A DNA stretch of 64,000 nucleotides from Microbacterium lushaniae (GTDB lineage Bacteria > Actinomycetota > Actinomycetes > Actinomycetales > Microbacteriaceae): NCBI RefSeq assembly GCF_008727775.1, contig NZ_CP044232.1, positions 1,550,001 through 1,614,000 on the forward strand, read 5' to 3'. Position 1 is the stretch's first letter. Every line of letters starts with the position of its first letter. The notes below the pieces were generated by a model. That model had not been told where the DNA came from and searched no databases. It worked only from the letters and a program-made list of their open reading frames with translations. The position numbers and the translations under genes were made by a program. This document shows positions 15,903-24,606 of the stretch, one piece after another.

Positions 15903-16487
15903 TCAGCTACCCGCAGCGTCGACGTTGATCATGAGAAACCGCTGCAATGCGTCCGCAATCCGCGTCCCGTCGGCATCCTCCGTTCGGCGTTGCCCAAAAA
16001 GCAACCCGAAGAGAATGCCGGTGAGGAAGTCGATCAGATCTAATGCAGCTCCGTCGGCGTCGCTTCCGCCCAGCGCGACGAGCAGCTTTGCGGCCAGCTC
16101 TCGGGAGAACAGGCAACCCGCCAACTGCGCGCGCAACTCGGGATCGCCTTCGACCTCCGCCACCAGCGAGAACACCGCGAGGGCGTCATCGCGGCGAGGG
16201 CCTGCGAGTAAGAGAAGTTGGTCCGCCATGAGAGCCGCAGCCGTCCGCGGAGTGATCGTCACGGATACAGGTGACTCGTCGAAAGCCGCGCGCGAGTGCT
16301 CCCTTATGCGACCGATCGTCGCAACGACGAGGTCGTGACGGGTGCGGAAGTAGTACGACGTGGACCCCGTCGCGAGGCCGGCCGCCCTGTCGACGGCCTG
16401 GTGGGAAAGTGCGCGCGCACCCCCCTTGGCGAGCACAGCGATCGCATGATCGGTGATCAACGGACGTCGGTCTCCGGGTCTGGCCAT
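15903..16487 (-). CDS. TetR/AcrR family transcriptional regulator
   Basis: A 194-residue repressor with the helix-turn-helix ALSHQAVDRAAGLATGSTSYYFRTR near residues 25-50 and a C-terminal ligand domain ending in a hydrophobic FLTGILFGLLFGQ helix. Start ATG 16487 follows a good GGAGGAG site; longer readings would enter the palindrome. It is divergent from a ZapE-like ATPase, 42 bp away, with a 30-bp palindrome between them, so autoregulation and control of the ATPase are likely. Base composition is lower in G+C than in the flanking genes, which hints at later acquisition of the pair. Confidence 0.85.
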   Translation of the reverse strand: MARPGDRRPLITDHAIAVLAKGGARALSHQAVDRAAGLATGSTSYYFRTRHDLVVATIGRIREHSRAAFDESPVSVTITPRTAAALMADQLLLLAGPRRDDALAVFSLVAEVEGDPELRAQLAGCLFSRELAAKLLVALGGSDADGAALDLIDFLTGILFGLLFGQRRTEDADGTRIADALQRFLMINVDAAGS

Positions 16488-16497
16488 CTGACTCCTC

Positions 16498-16527
16498 CGC
16501 ATTACTCTATAGATATAGAGTAATGCG
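16498..16527. promoter_or_regulatory. Perfect 30-bp palindrome, operator of TetR/ZapE-like pair
   Basis: Arms CGCATTACTCTATA and TATAGAGTAATGCG flank a central GA, giving 14 bp of perfect symmetry, strikingly A/T-rich for this genome. The ATPase start is 2 bp from its right edge and the repressor ATG 10 bp from its left edge, so binding should silence both genes. Confidence 0.8.
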
Positions 16528-16529
16528 CT

Positions 16530-17570
16530 ATGGGACTGGGCATCCACCGACGCACCACGAACGAACCAAACAACATCGCACGCGCGAGCAGCGGCCCCTT
16601 TCGTGCCGCTCTCGGTGACTCAGGGATCACGTTCGATAACGCGCAGATCGCCGCCATCGACGCGCTCAGCACGCCAGTGCGCCACGGCTACTACCTGTGG
16701 GGTGACGTGGGGCGGGGCAAGAGCCTGATCAGCGAGACCTACTTCGCCGCCATTCCCACAGACCGTAAGCGCCGCTTTCACTTCCACGACTTCTTCCGTG
16801 ACCTCCAGGCCCAGATCACCCGCGAGCGTGAGCCTCTCGAGAGATCGCTGCGGCGACTGCTTGGGAACGCGCGTGCAGTGTTCTTCGACGAGTTCCACGT
16901 TCACGACGTCGCAGACGGCGTCTACCTGTCTGCCACTCTCAAGAGTGTGCTCGATGACGGCATACTCGTCCTCGCGACATCGAACTACGCGCCCGAGGAT
17001 CTCATGCCCAACCCGCTCTACCACGAGCGCTTCCGGCCCGCGATCGACATCATTCGCACGGAGCTCGAGGTCGTACACCTCGGCGAAGGCCAGGACTATC
17101 GCCTGAAACACGCGGCGGCGACTCGAGGCTTCGGCACAGGGACGTGGCGCACACAGACACCTGTTGCGAACGACACCCCTGCCATCGAGCTCAACGCTGC
17201 CGGCCACATCATCAGCGCACGCGGCGTTGAGGGCGACACCGCCGTCTTCACTTTCAGCGACCTCTGCGCGCAACCCCTCGGAGTCGCCCAATACCTCTGG
17301 CTGGCACAGCAATTTCGCGCAATCACGCTGATATCCGTACCCGATCTGGCGAGTGTCGACAGGGACCCACTCGCCCGATTCGCCAACCTCATCGACGTCC
17401 TCTACGACCGAGACATCCCACTGCACGTCTCCGCGGCTGGCGAACGGAGCCGCATTTTGGAAGCGTCCGAACCGCCACGAGACGCGAAACGAATCGCCAG
17501 CAGACTCTCAACCCTCACACTCGCTCAGGCGGGTCCTCTCGTTCGCAACGTCTCGGGGAACTGCACCTAG
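16530..17570 (+). CDS. AFG1/ZapE-like AAA-type ATPase
   Basis: A 346-residue P-loop ATPase. Walker A is GDVGRGKS near residue 58 and Walker B is AVFFDEFHVHDVAD near residue 112. The sensor LATSNYAPEDL and the RFHFHDFF segment are typical of the AFG1/ZapE family, and DYRLKHAA follows the core as in that family. ZapE acts in Z-ring constriction in Escherichia coli, and Afg1 in mitochondrial protein quality control. The core resembles the form described in proteobacteria more than what I would expect of an actinobacterial housekeeping ZapE, and the G+C content is low, so this may be an accessory copy. It is governed by the divergent TetR gene. Its role here is unknown. Confidence 0.75.
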   Translation: MGLGIHRRTTNEPNNIARASSGPFRAALGDSGITFDNAQIAAIDALSTPVRHGYYLWGDVGRGKSLISETYFAAIPTDRKRRFHFHDFFRDLQAQITREREPLERSLRRLLGNARAVFFDEFHVHDVADGVYLSATLKSVLDDGILVLATSNYAPEDLMPNPLYHERFRPAIDIIRTELEVVHLGEGQDYRLKHAAATRGFGTGTWRTQTPVANDTPAIELNAAGHIISARGVEGDTAVFTFSDLCAQPLGVAQYLWLAQQFRAITLISVPDLASVDRDPLARFANLIDVLYDRDIPLHVSAAGERSRILEASEPPRDAKRIASRLSTLTLAQAGPLVRNVSGNCT

Positions 17571-17643
17571 GCCGCGCGGGCGAGGACTGTCTGCAGGACG
17601 AACGGGGGACAGGGGTGTCGGCGGCGGGACGTACTGTCGGGAC

Positions 17644-18186
17644 GTGGGATGCCTGGTGGACGGATGCGGGGAGGCGGTGGCGCCCGAGACCCCGCTGCCG
17701 CTGTGCGAGCGGCACCTCGCCGTCGCCGCTGAATGGGACCAGCGCGCCCATGGCGTGACCGACGTGCTGCCCTCGCCGTGCCTGGTGTGCCGGTCGCGCC
17801 TGGGCGTGCGGTGGCCGGGCGGCTGGCTGTGCGCCGTATGCGAGTGGCGCTATGGCGACGTCCCGGACGACGACCTGCCGCCGCCCCGCGTGGACGTCGT
17901 GTACTACCTCAGGTACGCCGACCGCGTGAAGATCGGCACGACCGCGAACCCCCGTCAGCGCCTCGCCGCCATCCGGCACGACGACCTCCTCGCCTTCGAA
18001 CGCGGCGACCGCACGGTCGAACGGCGCCGCCACGGCGAGTTCGCCGCCGACCGCTTCGAGGGCACCGAATGGTTCCGCCTCTCGGAGCCTCTCGCCGCCC
18101 ACATCGCGGTGCTGGGCGCCGGGGTCGGCGACCCGTGGATGCTGTGGACCCGCTGGTGCAGTGAGGCCCTCGCGCGGCGGGGCTGA
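17644..18186 (+). CDS. GIY-YIG/T5orf172-like protein with N-terminal Cys clusters
   Basis: A 180-residue protein. The C-terminal half carries a GIY-YIG-type core: VVYYLRYADRVKIGTTANPRQRL, then a Glu/Arg-rich helix (TVERRRHGEF) and EGTEWFRL, matching the T5orf172 branch. The N-terminal half has C-x4-C, CxxH-like and two CxxC pairs (CLVC, CAVC), probably zinc-binding. GTG 17644 is chosen because TACTGT (17631-17636) is 7 nt upstream. It may be a small nuclease or nucleic-acid binder; nothing nearby indicates a target. Confidence 0.7.
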   Translation: MGCLVDGCGEAVAPETPLPLCERHLAVAAEWDQRAHGVTDVLPSPCLVCRSRLGVRWPGGWLCAVCEWRYGDVPDDDLPPPRVDVVYYLRYADRVKIGTTANPRQRLAAIRHDDLLAFERGDRTVERRRHGEFAADRFEGTEWFRLSEPLAAHIAVLGAGVGDPWMLWTRWCSEALARRG

Positions 18187-18280
18187 CGCGGCACGCGCGG
18201 ACACGATCCCGCCGGTGCCGGCATACGCGCCGAGGACGTCGTGACCGGGACGAGCGCGTGCGGGCACTACTGTCGTGCGC

Positions 18281-19921
18281 ATGGCCTTGCTGTCCGGCGG
18301 TGCGCGGCGGGCGCGCGACGAGGAGAGCACGCGCGACCGAACGGTGCTGCTCAATCAGTTCCTGCTGAGCGGGGTCACGCTCGTGGTCACAGTCGTGGCG
18401 CTGCTGCTGGGAGAGGTCGTCCGGCCCTCCAGCCACATCATCGGCGTCGCCCTCATCTACCTGGGCGCGGTGGCGGCCGTCCTGGTCCCGTGGACGCGCC
18501 TGCCCCACTGGGCCGCGGGGATCCTGCCGATCGTCGACATCGTCGCGATCGCCTGCCTCCGCGAATCCGCTCCGACAGCGGGGCTCGGACTGCTGTGGAT
18601 GTTCCCCGCCATGTGGATCGCCTCCGTGTACGGCTTCATCGGGGTGATCGGCGCGACCGGCGCGATCACGGCGATGCTGGTCCTCCTGACAGCGCTGGAC
18701 CCCGCCGCCCGCCTCAGCGCGTCGCTGTTCCTGCTCCCGATCCTGGTCGCCGCCCTCGGGGTCCTGGTGGCCATCTACACGCGCCGTTCGCACGTGCAGC
18801 GCGAGCTGCTGGAGAAGCAGTCGGCCTACCTCGCGCAGTCCGTCGACCGCGCGCGCCGGCAGGAGGCCGTGGTGACGGAGGTGCTGGATGCGGTGGACTT
18901 CGGCGTCACCCGCATCACCCGCTCCGGCGACCTGGTCCTCACCAACGAGGCGCATGCGCGTCTGCAGGGCAGCTCGACGTGGAGCGGCGAGGAGATCCCG
19001 GCGTTCGCAGCCGACGGCACCACGCGCCTGGACCGAGACGAGGCGCCCCTCGCCCGCGCGCGCCGTGGCGAGACGTTCGAGAACGAGCTCGTCTGGTACG
19101 GCATGCCGGGGGAGGGTCGTCGCGCGCTCATCGTGACCGCGCGGCGGCTCACCGACATCGACGGCACCCCGGCCGGCGCGATCGTGATCTCGCGCGACGT
19201 CACCAACGAGGAGCAGGCCCTGCGCGCCCGCGAAGACCTCGTCGCCTCCGTCTCCCACGAACTGCGCACGCCGCTGACCTCGATCGTGGGGTACCTCGAA
19301 CTGGCGCTGGACGCGCCCGACCTGTCACCGCAGACCCGTCGCGACCTCGAAGTGGCCGAGCGCAACGCCGGCCGCCTGCTCGAACTGGTCGCCGACATCC
19401 TGGTCATCTCCGCATCGTCCCGCCAGGGCGTGCGGCTCCTGGTGCACCCCGAGCGGGTCGACCTCTCGCTCATCCTGGCCGCGGCGATCGAATCGATCGA
19501 GCCCCGCGCGGCCGAGCGGCACATCACGATCGACGCGTCCGACGTGCATCCCGCCTCCGCGACGGTGGATCCCCACCGCATCCGCCAGGTCGTGGACAAC
19601 CTGCTCTCCAACGCGGTCAAGTACAACCACGACGGAGGCGTCGTGCGTGCAGGTCTCCGCAGCGACGGCACCCACGTGTGGATCACCGTGGTCGATGACG
19701 GCCCCGGCATCTCCGTCGACGAACAGCCGCACCTGTTCGAGCGCTTCTTCCGCTCCGATTCCGTGCGCAACTCCACGACGCACGGGTCCGGGCTCGGGCT
19801 CGCGATCAGCCGCGACATCGTTCACGCGCACAACGGCGAGATCTTCGTGAACACGCGGCCGGGCGCGGGCGCGGCGTTCACCGTGCGACTGCCGATCACC
19901 TTCCAGGAGGAGACCCGATGA
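18281..19921 (+). CDS. Membrane sensor histidine kinase with PAS-like domain
   Basis: A kinase of 546 residues. Five or six membrane helices (about 20-165) form the sensor. A coiled segment leads into a PAS-like domain (about 195-300). HisKA follows with the phospho-acceptor His326 in SVSHELRTPLTS, then HATPase_c with the N-box NLLSNAVKYN, DDGPGIS, the F-box FERFF and GSGLGLAIS. ATG 18281 has TACTGT 7 nt upstream. The stop overlaps the next gene's ATG (ATGA). A single-domain response regulator lies two genes on, in the opposite orientation, and is a candidate partner. Confidence 0.9.
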   Translation: MALLSGGARRARDEESTRDRTVLLNQFLLSGVTLVVTVVALLLGEVVRPSSHIIGVALIYLGAVAAVLVPWTRLPHWAAGILPIVDIVAIACLRESAPTAGLGLLWMFPAMWIASVYGFIGVIGATGAITAMLVLLTALDPAARLSASLFLLPILVAALGVLVAIYTRRSHVQRELLEKQSAYLAQSVDRARRQEAVVTEVLDAVDFGVTRITRSGDLVLTNEAHARLQGSSTWSGEEIPAFAADGTTRLDRDEAPLARARRGETFENELVWYGMPGEGRRALIVTARRLTDIDGTPAGAIVISRDVTNEEQALRAREDLVASVSHELRTPLTSIVGYLELALDAPDLSPQTRRDLEVAERNAGRLLELVADILVISASSRQGVRLLVHPERVDLSLILAAAIESIEPRAAERHITIDASDVHPASATVDPHRIRQVVDNLLSNAVKYNHDGGVVRAGLRSDGTHVWITVVDDGPGISVDEQPHLFERFFRSDSVRNSTTHGSGLGLAISRDIVHAHNGEIFVNTRPGAGAAFTVRLPITFQEETR

Positions 19922-21084
19922 CCTCGATCGACGTGTTCACCATCACGATCGCCACCGCACTGGTCGTCCTGGTCTCGGGGGTGCTCTACCTCGTCGAGAC
20001 GCTGCTGCGCAAGGAAGGCGGTGCGGGGCGGCTGTGGGCGACCGCGTACCTGGCCGGCATCCTGAGCGTGCTGTGCTACCTCGTGTGGTCGATCGAGGCG
20101 AGCGCGTACATCGCCGTGGCCGTCGGCAACGGCGCGTTCGTGGCGACGACGGGGTTCTTGTGGCTCGGATGCCGGGCCTACAACCGCCGTGACGTGCGCG
20201 GGGCCGGCGTGGGACTGGCGGTGGGGATCACCGTCGTGGTGGCCGCGGTCCTGGCGGAGGGGGTCGAGGGGGGTGCGTGGGCCGGTGCGGTGGCGATGTT
20301 CCTCGGCAACGCCGTCTTCGCCGCCCTCGGGGCGGTGGAGACGCGCCGCGGCGCGCTCGCGGCGCAATGGAGTGGCATCGGCTTGACCATCGTCCTGTCG
20401 GCCGAGACCGTATGGTTCGTCGTGCGCACGGGCGTGTTCCTGGTCGCCGGACCCGACAGCGAGCTGTTCCGCACGTGGTTCGACACGCCGGTCGCGTCGC
20501 TGCTGACCATGGCGCTGACCATCACGGCGGTCGTGACGACCTCCGTCCTGCGGGCGGGGGAGTCCAGCCTCCGCGGGCACCGCGAGACGGTGAACCTGCA
20601 CATGGCCCTCGACGGCGTGCTGCTGCCCGGATCCTTCCGGGCGCTGGCCTCGCGGATGCTGCGCAGCGCGCTCCACAACCACGAGACGGCATGCGTCATC
20701 GCGCTGCGCATGGACGACCTCTCCCGCATCGCCACGGCCTTCGGGCCGGGTGAGGCCGAAGCGGTCGCCGCGGCATGGCGGACCGGCGTGCGCCGCTACG
20801 CGCCCAGCGCGGCCATCGTGGGGGAGGGCGACCGCCGCACGGTGCTCGCCGCCTTCCTCACGACGTCCTTCGCCGATGTGCGACGCACCGCCGCCGTCAT
20901 CCACCAGCGCACCCTCGACGACATGTCCGAGCTGGGGCTGTCGGTGATCCCCGCGATCGCGGTGGGGGTGGCCCTTTCCGACCAGATCGGCCACGACTTC
21001 GACGCGCTCGTCGAGGCGGCGCGGGAGGCCGCCCGCCGCTCGGCGTCCAGCACCGACGCCGCCGTCATCCTCGCGGAGGGCTGA
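19918..21084 (+). CDS. Membrane protein with degenerate GGDEF-like domain
   Basis: A 388-residue protein with six or seven hydrophobic helices in residues 1-200, then a cytosolic domain (about 215-388) whose layout resembles a diguanylate cyclase. The active-site loop, however, reads VGEGDRRTVL rather than GGDEF, and no I-site is evident, so catalysis is doubtful. ALRMDDLSRI sits where the first GTP-binding Asp strand is expected. It is translationally coupled to the kinase by a 4-bp overlap. It may act as a non-enzymatic signalling partner. Fold assignment is by pattern only. Confidence 0.65.
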   Translation: MTSIDVFTITIATALVVLVSGVLYLVETLLRKEGGAGRLWATAYLAGILSVLCYLVWSIEASAYIAVAVGNGAFVATTGFLWLGCRAYNRRDVRGAGVGLAVGITVVVAAVLAEGVEGGAWAGAVAMFLGNAVFAALGAVETRRGALAAQWSGIGLTIVLSAETVWFVVRTGVFLVAGPDSELFRTWFDTPVASLLTMALTITAVVTTSVLRAGESSLRGHRETVNLHMALDGVLLPGSFRALASRMLRSALHNHETACVIALRMDDLSRIATAFGPGEAEAVAAAWRTGVRRYAPSAAIVGEGDRRTVLAAFLTTSFADVRRTAAVIHQRTLDDMSELGLSVIPAIAVGVALSDQIGHDFDALVEAAREAARRSASSTDAAVILAEG

Positions 21085-21090
21085 GCCGCC

Positions 21091-21459
21091 TCACTCCCGG
21101 CGCAGGAGCTCCTCGATGCGTGCGCGCAGGTCGCGCGGGCGGAAGGGCTTGGCGATGTAATCGTCGGCGCCGGCCTCGCGGCCCCGGCGCATGTCGCCGT
21201 CATCGGCGCGCGCGGTCACCATGAGGATGCGGGTGTCGCTGAACGCGCGGATGCGGCGGGCGGTCTCGTAGCCGTCGATGCCGGGCATGCTGACATCCAG
21301 CGTCGTGACGGCGGGGGAGAGCTCCCGCACGAGCTCGATGCCGTCCAGCCCCGCCGACGCCGTATGCACGTCGAAACCGGACCCTGTCAGCACGGTGGAG
21401 ATCAGGGACCGGATATCCGCGTCGTCCTCGATGACGACCGCGACACGGGCGTGGGGCAT
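21091..21459 (-). CDS. Single-domain response regulator (CheY-like)
   Basis: A 122-residue protein made only of a receiver domain. The acidic pocket is EDD (11-13), the phospho-acceptor Asp55 is in TTLDVSMPGIDG, the switch Thr is in MVTARAD, and the conserved Lys104 is in YIAKPF. There is no output domain, so it acts by protein contact or relays phosphate. It is convergent with the kinase/GGDEF-like pair, with 6 bp between stops. Its own promoter is probably TTGACG (minus, 21535-21540) and TAATAC (minus, 21513-21518), 16 bp apart. Confidence 0.9.
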   Translation of the reverse strand: MPHARVAVVIEDDADIRSLISTVLTGSGFDVHTASAGLDGIELVRELSPAVTTLDVSMPGIDGYETARRIRAFSDTRILMVTARADDGDMRRGREAGADDYIAKPFRPRDLRARIEELLRRE

Positions 21460-21577
21460 GCGCCACCTTCGAGAGGCCGCCGGTCTCGGGTGACCCGCGG
21501 TATAGCAGGATCGTATTACAGGAGCGCATCGTGGCGTCAACACGACGCCGGTGCACCGGCATGGCATGCTCTCAGAC

Positions 21578-22174
21578 ATGCCATTGATCGCCCTGACCGG
21601 CGGCATCGCGTCGGGCAAGTCCACGATCGCGGGCCGTCTCGACGAGCGCGGAGCCGCGATCGTCGACGCCGATCAGATCGTCCGCGACGTGCAGCAGCCC
21701 GGTTCGCCCGTGCTCGAGCAGATCGCCGCGACCTTCGGCGCCGATATGGTGCGCGGGGACGGGAGCCTGGATCGCGCCGCCCTGGGGGCGAAGGTCTTCG
21801 GCGACCCCGGGCAGCTGGCCGCACTGAACGCGATCGTGCACCCGGCGGTGCGGGCGGAGTCGGCGCGGCGGTTCGCCGAGGCCGCCGCCGCCGACCCGGA
21901 CGCCGTCGTCGTCTACGACGTGCCGCTGCTGGCCGAGGCGCGCGCGAGCGATCCGTGGGATCTCGTCGTCGTCGCGCATGCGCCCGCCGAGATCCGCGTG
22001 CAGCGGCTCGTGCGCCAACGCGGCATGACCGAAGCCGACGCTCGTGCGCGCATCGCGGCGCAGGTGTCCGACGAGGATCGTCTGAAGCTCGCCGACGTCG
22101 TGATCGACACGACCGGAACGATGGCGGACACCCTGCGCCAGGCCGACGCGCTGTGGGAGCGGCTCTCGGGCTGA
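21578..22174 (+). CDS. coaE: Dephospho-CoA kinase
   Basis: The last step of coenzyme A synthesis: phosphorylation of the 3'-hydroxyl of dephospho-CoA by ATP. The 198-residue protein begins with the P-loop LTGGIASGKST and has IVDADQIVRDVQQPG, which binds substrate, and the family VVVYDVPLLAEA strand. The LID-like RQRGMTEADARARIAAQ stretch is also typical. ATG 21578 is favoured over the TTG/ATG codons further upstream because it starts right at the first strand and has CATGCT (21565-21570) 7 nt before it. It precedes uvrB, as in related actinobacteria. Confidence 0.93.
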   Translation: MPLIALTGGIASGKSTIAGRLDERGAAIVDADQIVRDVQQPGSPVLEQIAATFGADMVRGDGSLDRAALGAKVFGDPGQLAALNAIVHPAVRAESARRFAEAAAADPDAVVVYDVPLLAEARASDPWDLVVVAHAPAEIRVQRLVRQRGMTEADARARIAAQVSDEDRLKLADVVIDTTGTMADTLRQADALWERLSG

Positions 22175-22246
22175 CCCGCGGCATCCGCCCCTCCGCGCTG
22201 GGCGAACGGCCGCCCGCCTGTCGGAGGGCCGTCCTACGCTGGAGGC

Positions 22247-24328
22247 ATGCAGGCCACCCGATCCGTCCGTCCGTTCGAGGTCGTCAGCGAGTACGAGCCG
22301 TCCGGCGACCAGCCGCAGGCGATCGCCGAGCTCGCCGCCCGCATCAACGCCGGGGAGACCGACGTCGTACTGCTGGGCGCCACCGGAACGGGCAAGTCGG
22401 CGACCACGGCGTGGCTGGTCGAGCAGGTCCAGCGCCCCACCCTGGTCCTCGCGCACAACAAGACGCTGGCGGCGCAGCTGGCCAACGAGTTCCGCGAGCT
22501 CATGCCCCACAACGCCGTGGAGTACTTCGTGTCGTACTACGACTACTACCAGCCCGAGGCGTACGTGCCGCAGACCGACACCTTCATCGAGAAGGACTCC
22601 TCCATCAACGCCGAGGTCGAGCGGCTGCGCCACTCCACGACCAACTCGCTCCTCAGCCGGCGCGATGTCATCGTGGTCTCCACCGTCTCGTGCATCTACG
22701 GCCTCGGGTCGCCCGAGGAGTACCTCCGCGCCATGGTCGCGCTGCAGGTGGGGGAGCGGTACGACCGCGACACCCTCATCCGCAAGTTCATCGCGATGCA
22801 GTACAACCGCAACGACGTCGATTTCTCCCGCGGCAACTTCCGCGTGCGCGGCGACACGATCGAGATCATCCCGGTGTACGAGGAGTTCGCGATCCGCATC
22901 GAGATGTTCGGTGACGAGATCGAGGCGCTCTACATGCTGCACCCCCTCACCGGTGACGTGCTGCAGCGGATGGAGGCCATCCCGATCTTCCCCGCGACGC
23001 ACTATGCGGCGGGCACCGACACCGTCAAGCGCGCGATCGGCACGATCGAGCACGAGCTGGCCGAGCGACTCAAGGAACTGGAATCGCAGGGGAAGCTCCT
23101 GGAGGCGCAGCGCCTGCGCATGCGGACCACCTTCGACCTCGAGATGCTGCAGCAGCTGGGCTTCTGCTCGGGTATCGAGAACTACTCCCGCCACCTGGAT
23201 GGACGCGGTCCCGGCGATCCGCCGCACACGCTCCTGGACTTCTTCCCCGACGACTTCCTCATGGTCATCGACGAGTCGCACGTCACGGTGCCGCAGATCG
23301 GGGCGATGTACGAGGGCGACGCCTCGCGCAAGCGCACCCTCGTCGAGCACGGCTTCCGGCTCCCCAGCGCCATGGACAACCGGCCGCTGCGGTGGGACGA
23401 GTTCAAGAACCGCGTGGGGCAGACGGTGTACCTCTCGGCCACACCGGGACGCTACGAGATGGGCATCGCCGACGGGGTCGTCGAGCAGATCATCCGTCCG
23501 ACGGGCCTCGTCGACCCGCAGATCATCGTGAAGCCCTCGAAGGGACAGATCGACGATCTGCTCGAGCAGATCCGCGTGCGGGCGGGCCGCGACGAGCGCG
23601 TGCTGGTGACGACGCTGACGAAGAAGATGGCCGAGGAGCTCACCGACTTCCTCGGCGAGCACGGGGTGCGGGTGCGGTACCTGCACTCCGACGTCGACAC
23701 GCTCCGCCGCGTCGAACTCCTCACGGAGCTGCGTGCGGGTGTCTACGACGTCCTCGTCGGCATCAACCTCCTGCGCGAAGGCCTGGACCTGCCGGAGGTC
23801 TCGCTCGTCGCCATCCTCGATGCCGACAAGGAGGGGTTCCTGCGCAGCGGCACCTCGCTCATCCAGACCATCGGGCGCGCCGCGCGCAACGTGTCCGGCG
23901 AGGTGCACATGTACGCCGACAGGATCACCGACTCGATGGCCAAGGCCATCGAGGAGACCGATCGCCGCCGTGAGAAGCAGGTGGCGTACAACCTCGAGCA
24001 CGGCATCGATCCGCAGCCGCTGCGGAAGAAGATCGCCGACATCACCGACGTGCTCGCCCGTGAGGCGAGCGACACCAAGCAGCTCCTCTCGCGTCGCGAC
24101 AAGGCGGCGTCGAAGAACGGCAAGGGCAAGTCGCCCACGCCGCAGCTGCGCCGCACGGGCATCGCCGCCGAGGGCGCCGACCAGCTGGAGGCGACCATCG
24201 CCGATCTGAGCGAGCAGATGCTGGCCGCCGCGGCCGAACTGAAGTTCGAGCTGGCCGGGCGCCTGCGCGACGAGGTGCAGGACCTCAAGAAGGAGCTGCG
24301 CGCCATGGAGCGGGCCGGCCACGCCTGA
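22247..24328 (+). CDS. uvrB: Excinuclease ABC subunit UvrB
   Basis: The damage-verifying helicase of nucleotide excision repair, which loads from UvrA2B2 and recruits UvrC. At 693 residues it is a normal length. Walker A is GATGTGKS (44-51); the damage-probing beta-hairpin holds [15 protein letters not shown]; motif II is [11 protein letters not shown]; motif VI is QTIGRAARN; and a UVR coiled-coil domain for UvrC contact closes the protein (about 645-690). ATG 22247 has TACGCT (22235-22240) 6 nt upstream. uvrA and uvrC follow within 6 kb. No clear SOS box is visible before the gene. Confidence 0.95.
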   Translation: MQATRSVRPFEVVSEYEPSGDQPQAIAELAARINAGETDVVLLGATGTGKSATTAWLVEQVQRPTLVLAHNKTLAAQLANEFRELMPHNAVEYFVSYYDYYQPEAYVPQTDTFIEKDSSINAEVERLRHSTTNSLLSRRDVIVVSTVSCIYGLGSPEEYLRAMVALQVGERYDRDTLIRKFIAMQYNRNDVDFSRGNFRVRGDTIEIIPVYEEFAIRIEMFGDEIEALYMLHPLTGDVLQRMEAIPIFPATHYAAGTDTVKRAIGTIEHELAERLKELESQGKLLEAQRLRMRTTFDLEMLQQLGFCSGIENYSRHLDGRGPGDPPHTLLDFFPDDFLMVIDESHVTVPQIGAMYEGDASRKRTLVEHGFRLPSAMDNRPLRWDEFKNRVGQTVYLSATPGRYEMGIADGVVEQIIRPTGLVDPQIIVKPSKGQIDDLLEQIRVRAGRDERVLVTTLTKKMAEELTDFLGEHGVRVRYLHSDVDTLRRVELLTELRAGVYDVLVGINLLREGLDLPEVSLVAILDADKEGFLRSGTSLIQTIGRAARNVSGEVHMYADRITDSMAKAIEETDRRREKQVAYNLEHGIDPQPLRKKIADITDVLAREASDTKQLLSRRDKAASKNGKGKSPTPQLRRTGIAAEGADQLEATIADLSEQMLAAAAELKFELAGRLRDEVQDLKKELRAMERAGHA

Positions 24329-24334
24329 CCCGCG

Positions 24335-24571
24335 TCAGGGGCAGTGCATGAGGGGTTTGGGCCCCGAGCGGTCGAACGTGTGCGCCGACATGGGATGACC
24401 GCACAAGGGGCACGGGCGGCCCGTGCGCGTGGGCTCGGGCGTCGTCTCGTAGGGACCGACCGAGGCGGGTCCGGCGACGCGGATGAGGCGCGAGTTGAGG
24501 TACGCGTACCAGCCCCCGGCGGCACGGACGCGGTCGCGCAGCGGAGGCCTGTCCGCATCCTTTCGTGCCAT
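24335..24571 (-). CDS. Small conserved zinc-ribbon-like protein
   Basis: A 78-residue cytosolic protein of unknown function. It has a basic N-terminus (MARKDADRPPLRDRVR), GGWYAYLNSRLIRVAGPASVGPY, and a C-terminal CPLCGHPMSAH ... HCP cluster likely to bind zinc. It is convergent with uvrB (6 bp) and divergent from a MarR/OhrR-like gene, sharing its operator region, which begins at the base right before this gene's ATG. Co-control with the regulator is therefore likely. Confidence 0.65.
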   Translation of the reverse strand: MARKDADRPPLRDRVRAAGGWYAYLNSRLIRVAGPASVGPYETTPEPTRTGRPCPLCGHPMSAHTFDRSGPKPLMHCP

Positions 24572-24593
24572 GATCCTTAGTGTACTAACGATC
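24572..24593. promoter_or_regulatory. MarR-type operator
   Basis: A 22-bp interrupted palindrome, GATC-n-TTAGT-GT-ACTAA-n-GATC, lies between the divergent zinc-ribbon and MarR genes. The centre TTAGTGTACTAA (24577-24588) is A/T-rich and probably overlaps both promoters. Confidence 0.6.
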
Positions 24594-24606
24594 GGAAGGG
24601 GTGCGG

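Noticed and set aside
21572..24322. 916-codon open frame antisense to coaE and uvrB
   Set aside because: It is an artefact of strong G/C third-position bias; the encoded protein is repetitive Asp/His/Val/Arg-rich with no family motif, while the sense genes are certain.
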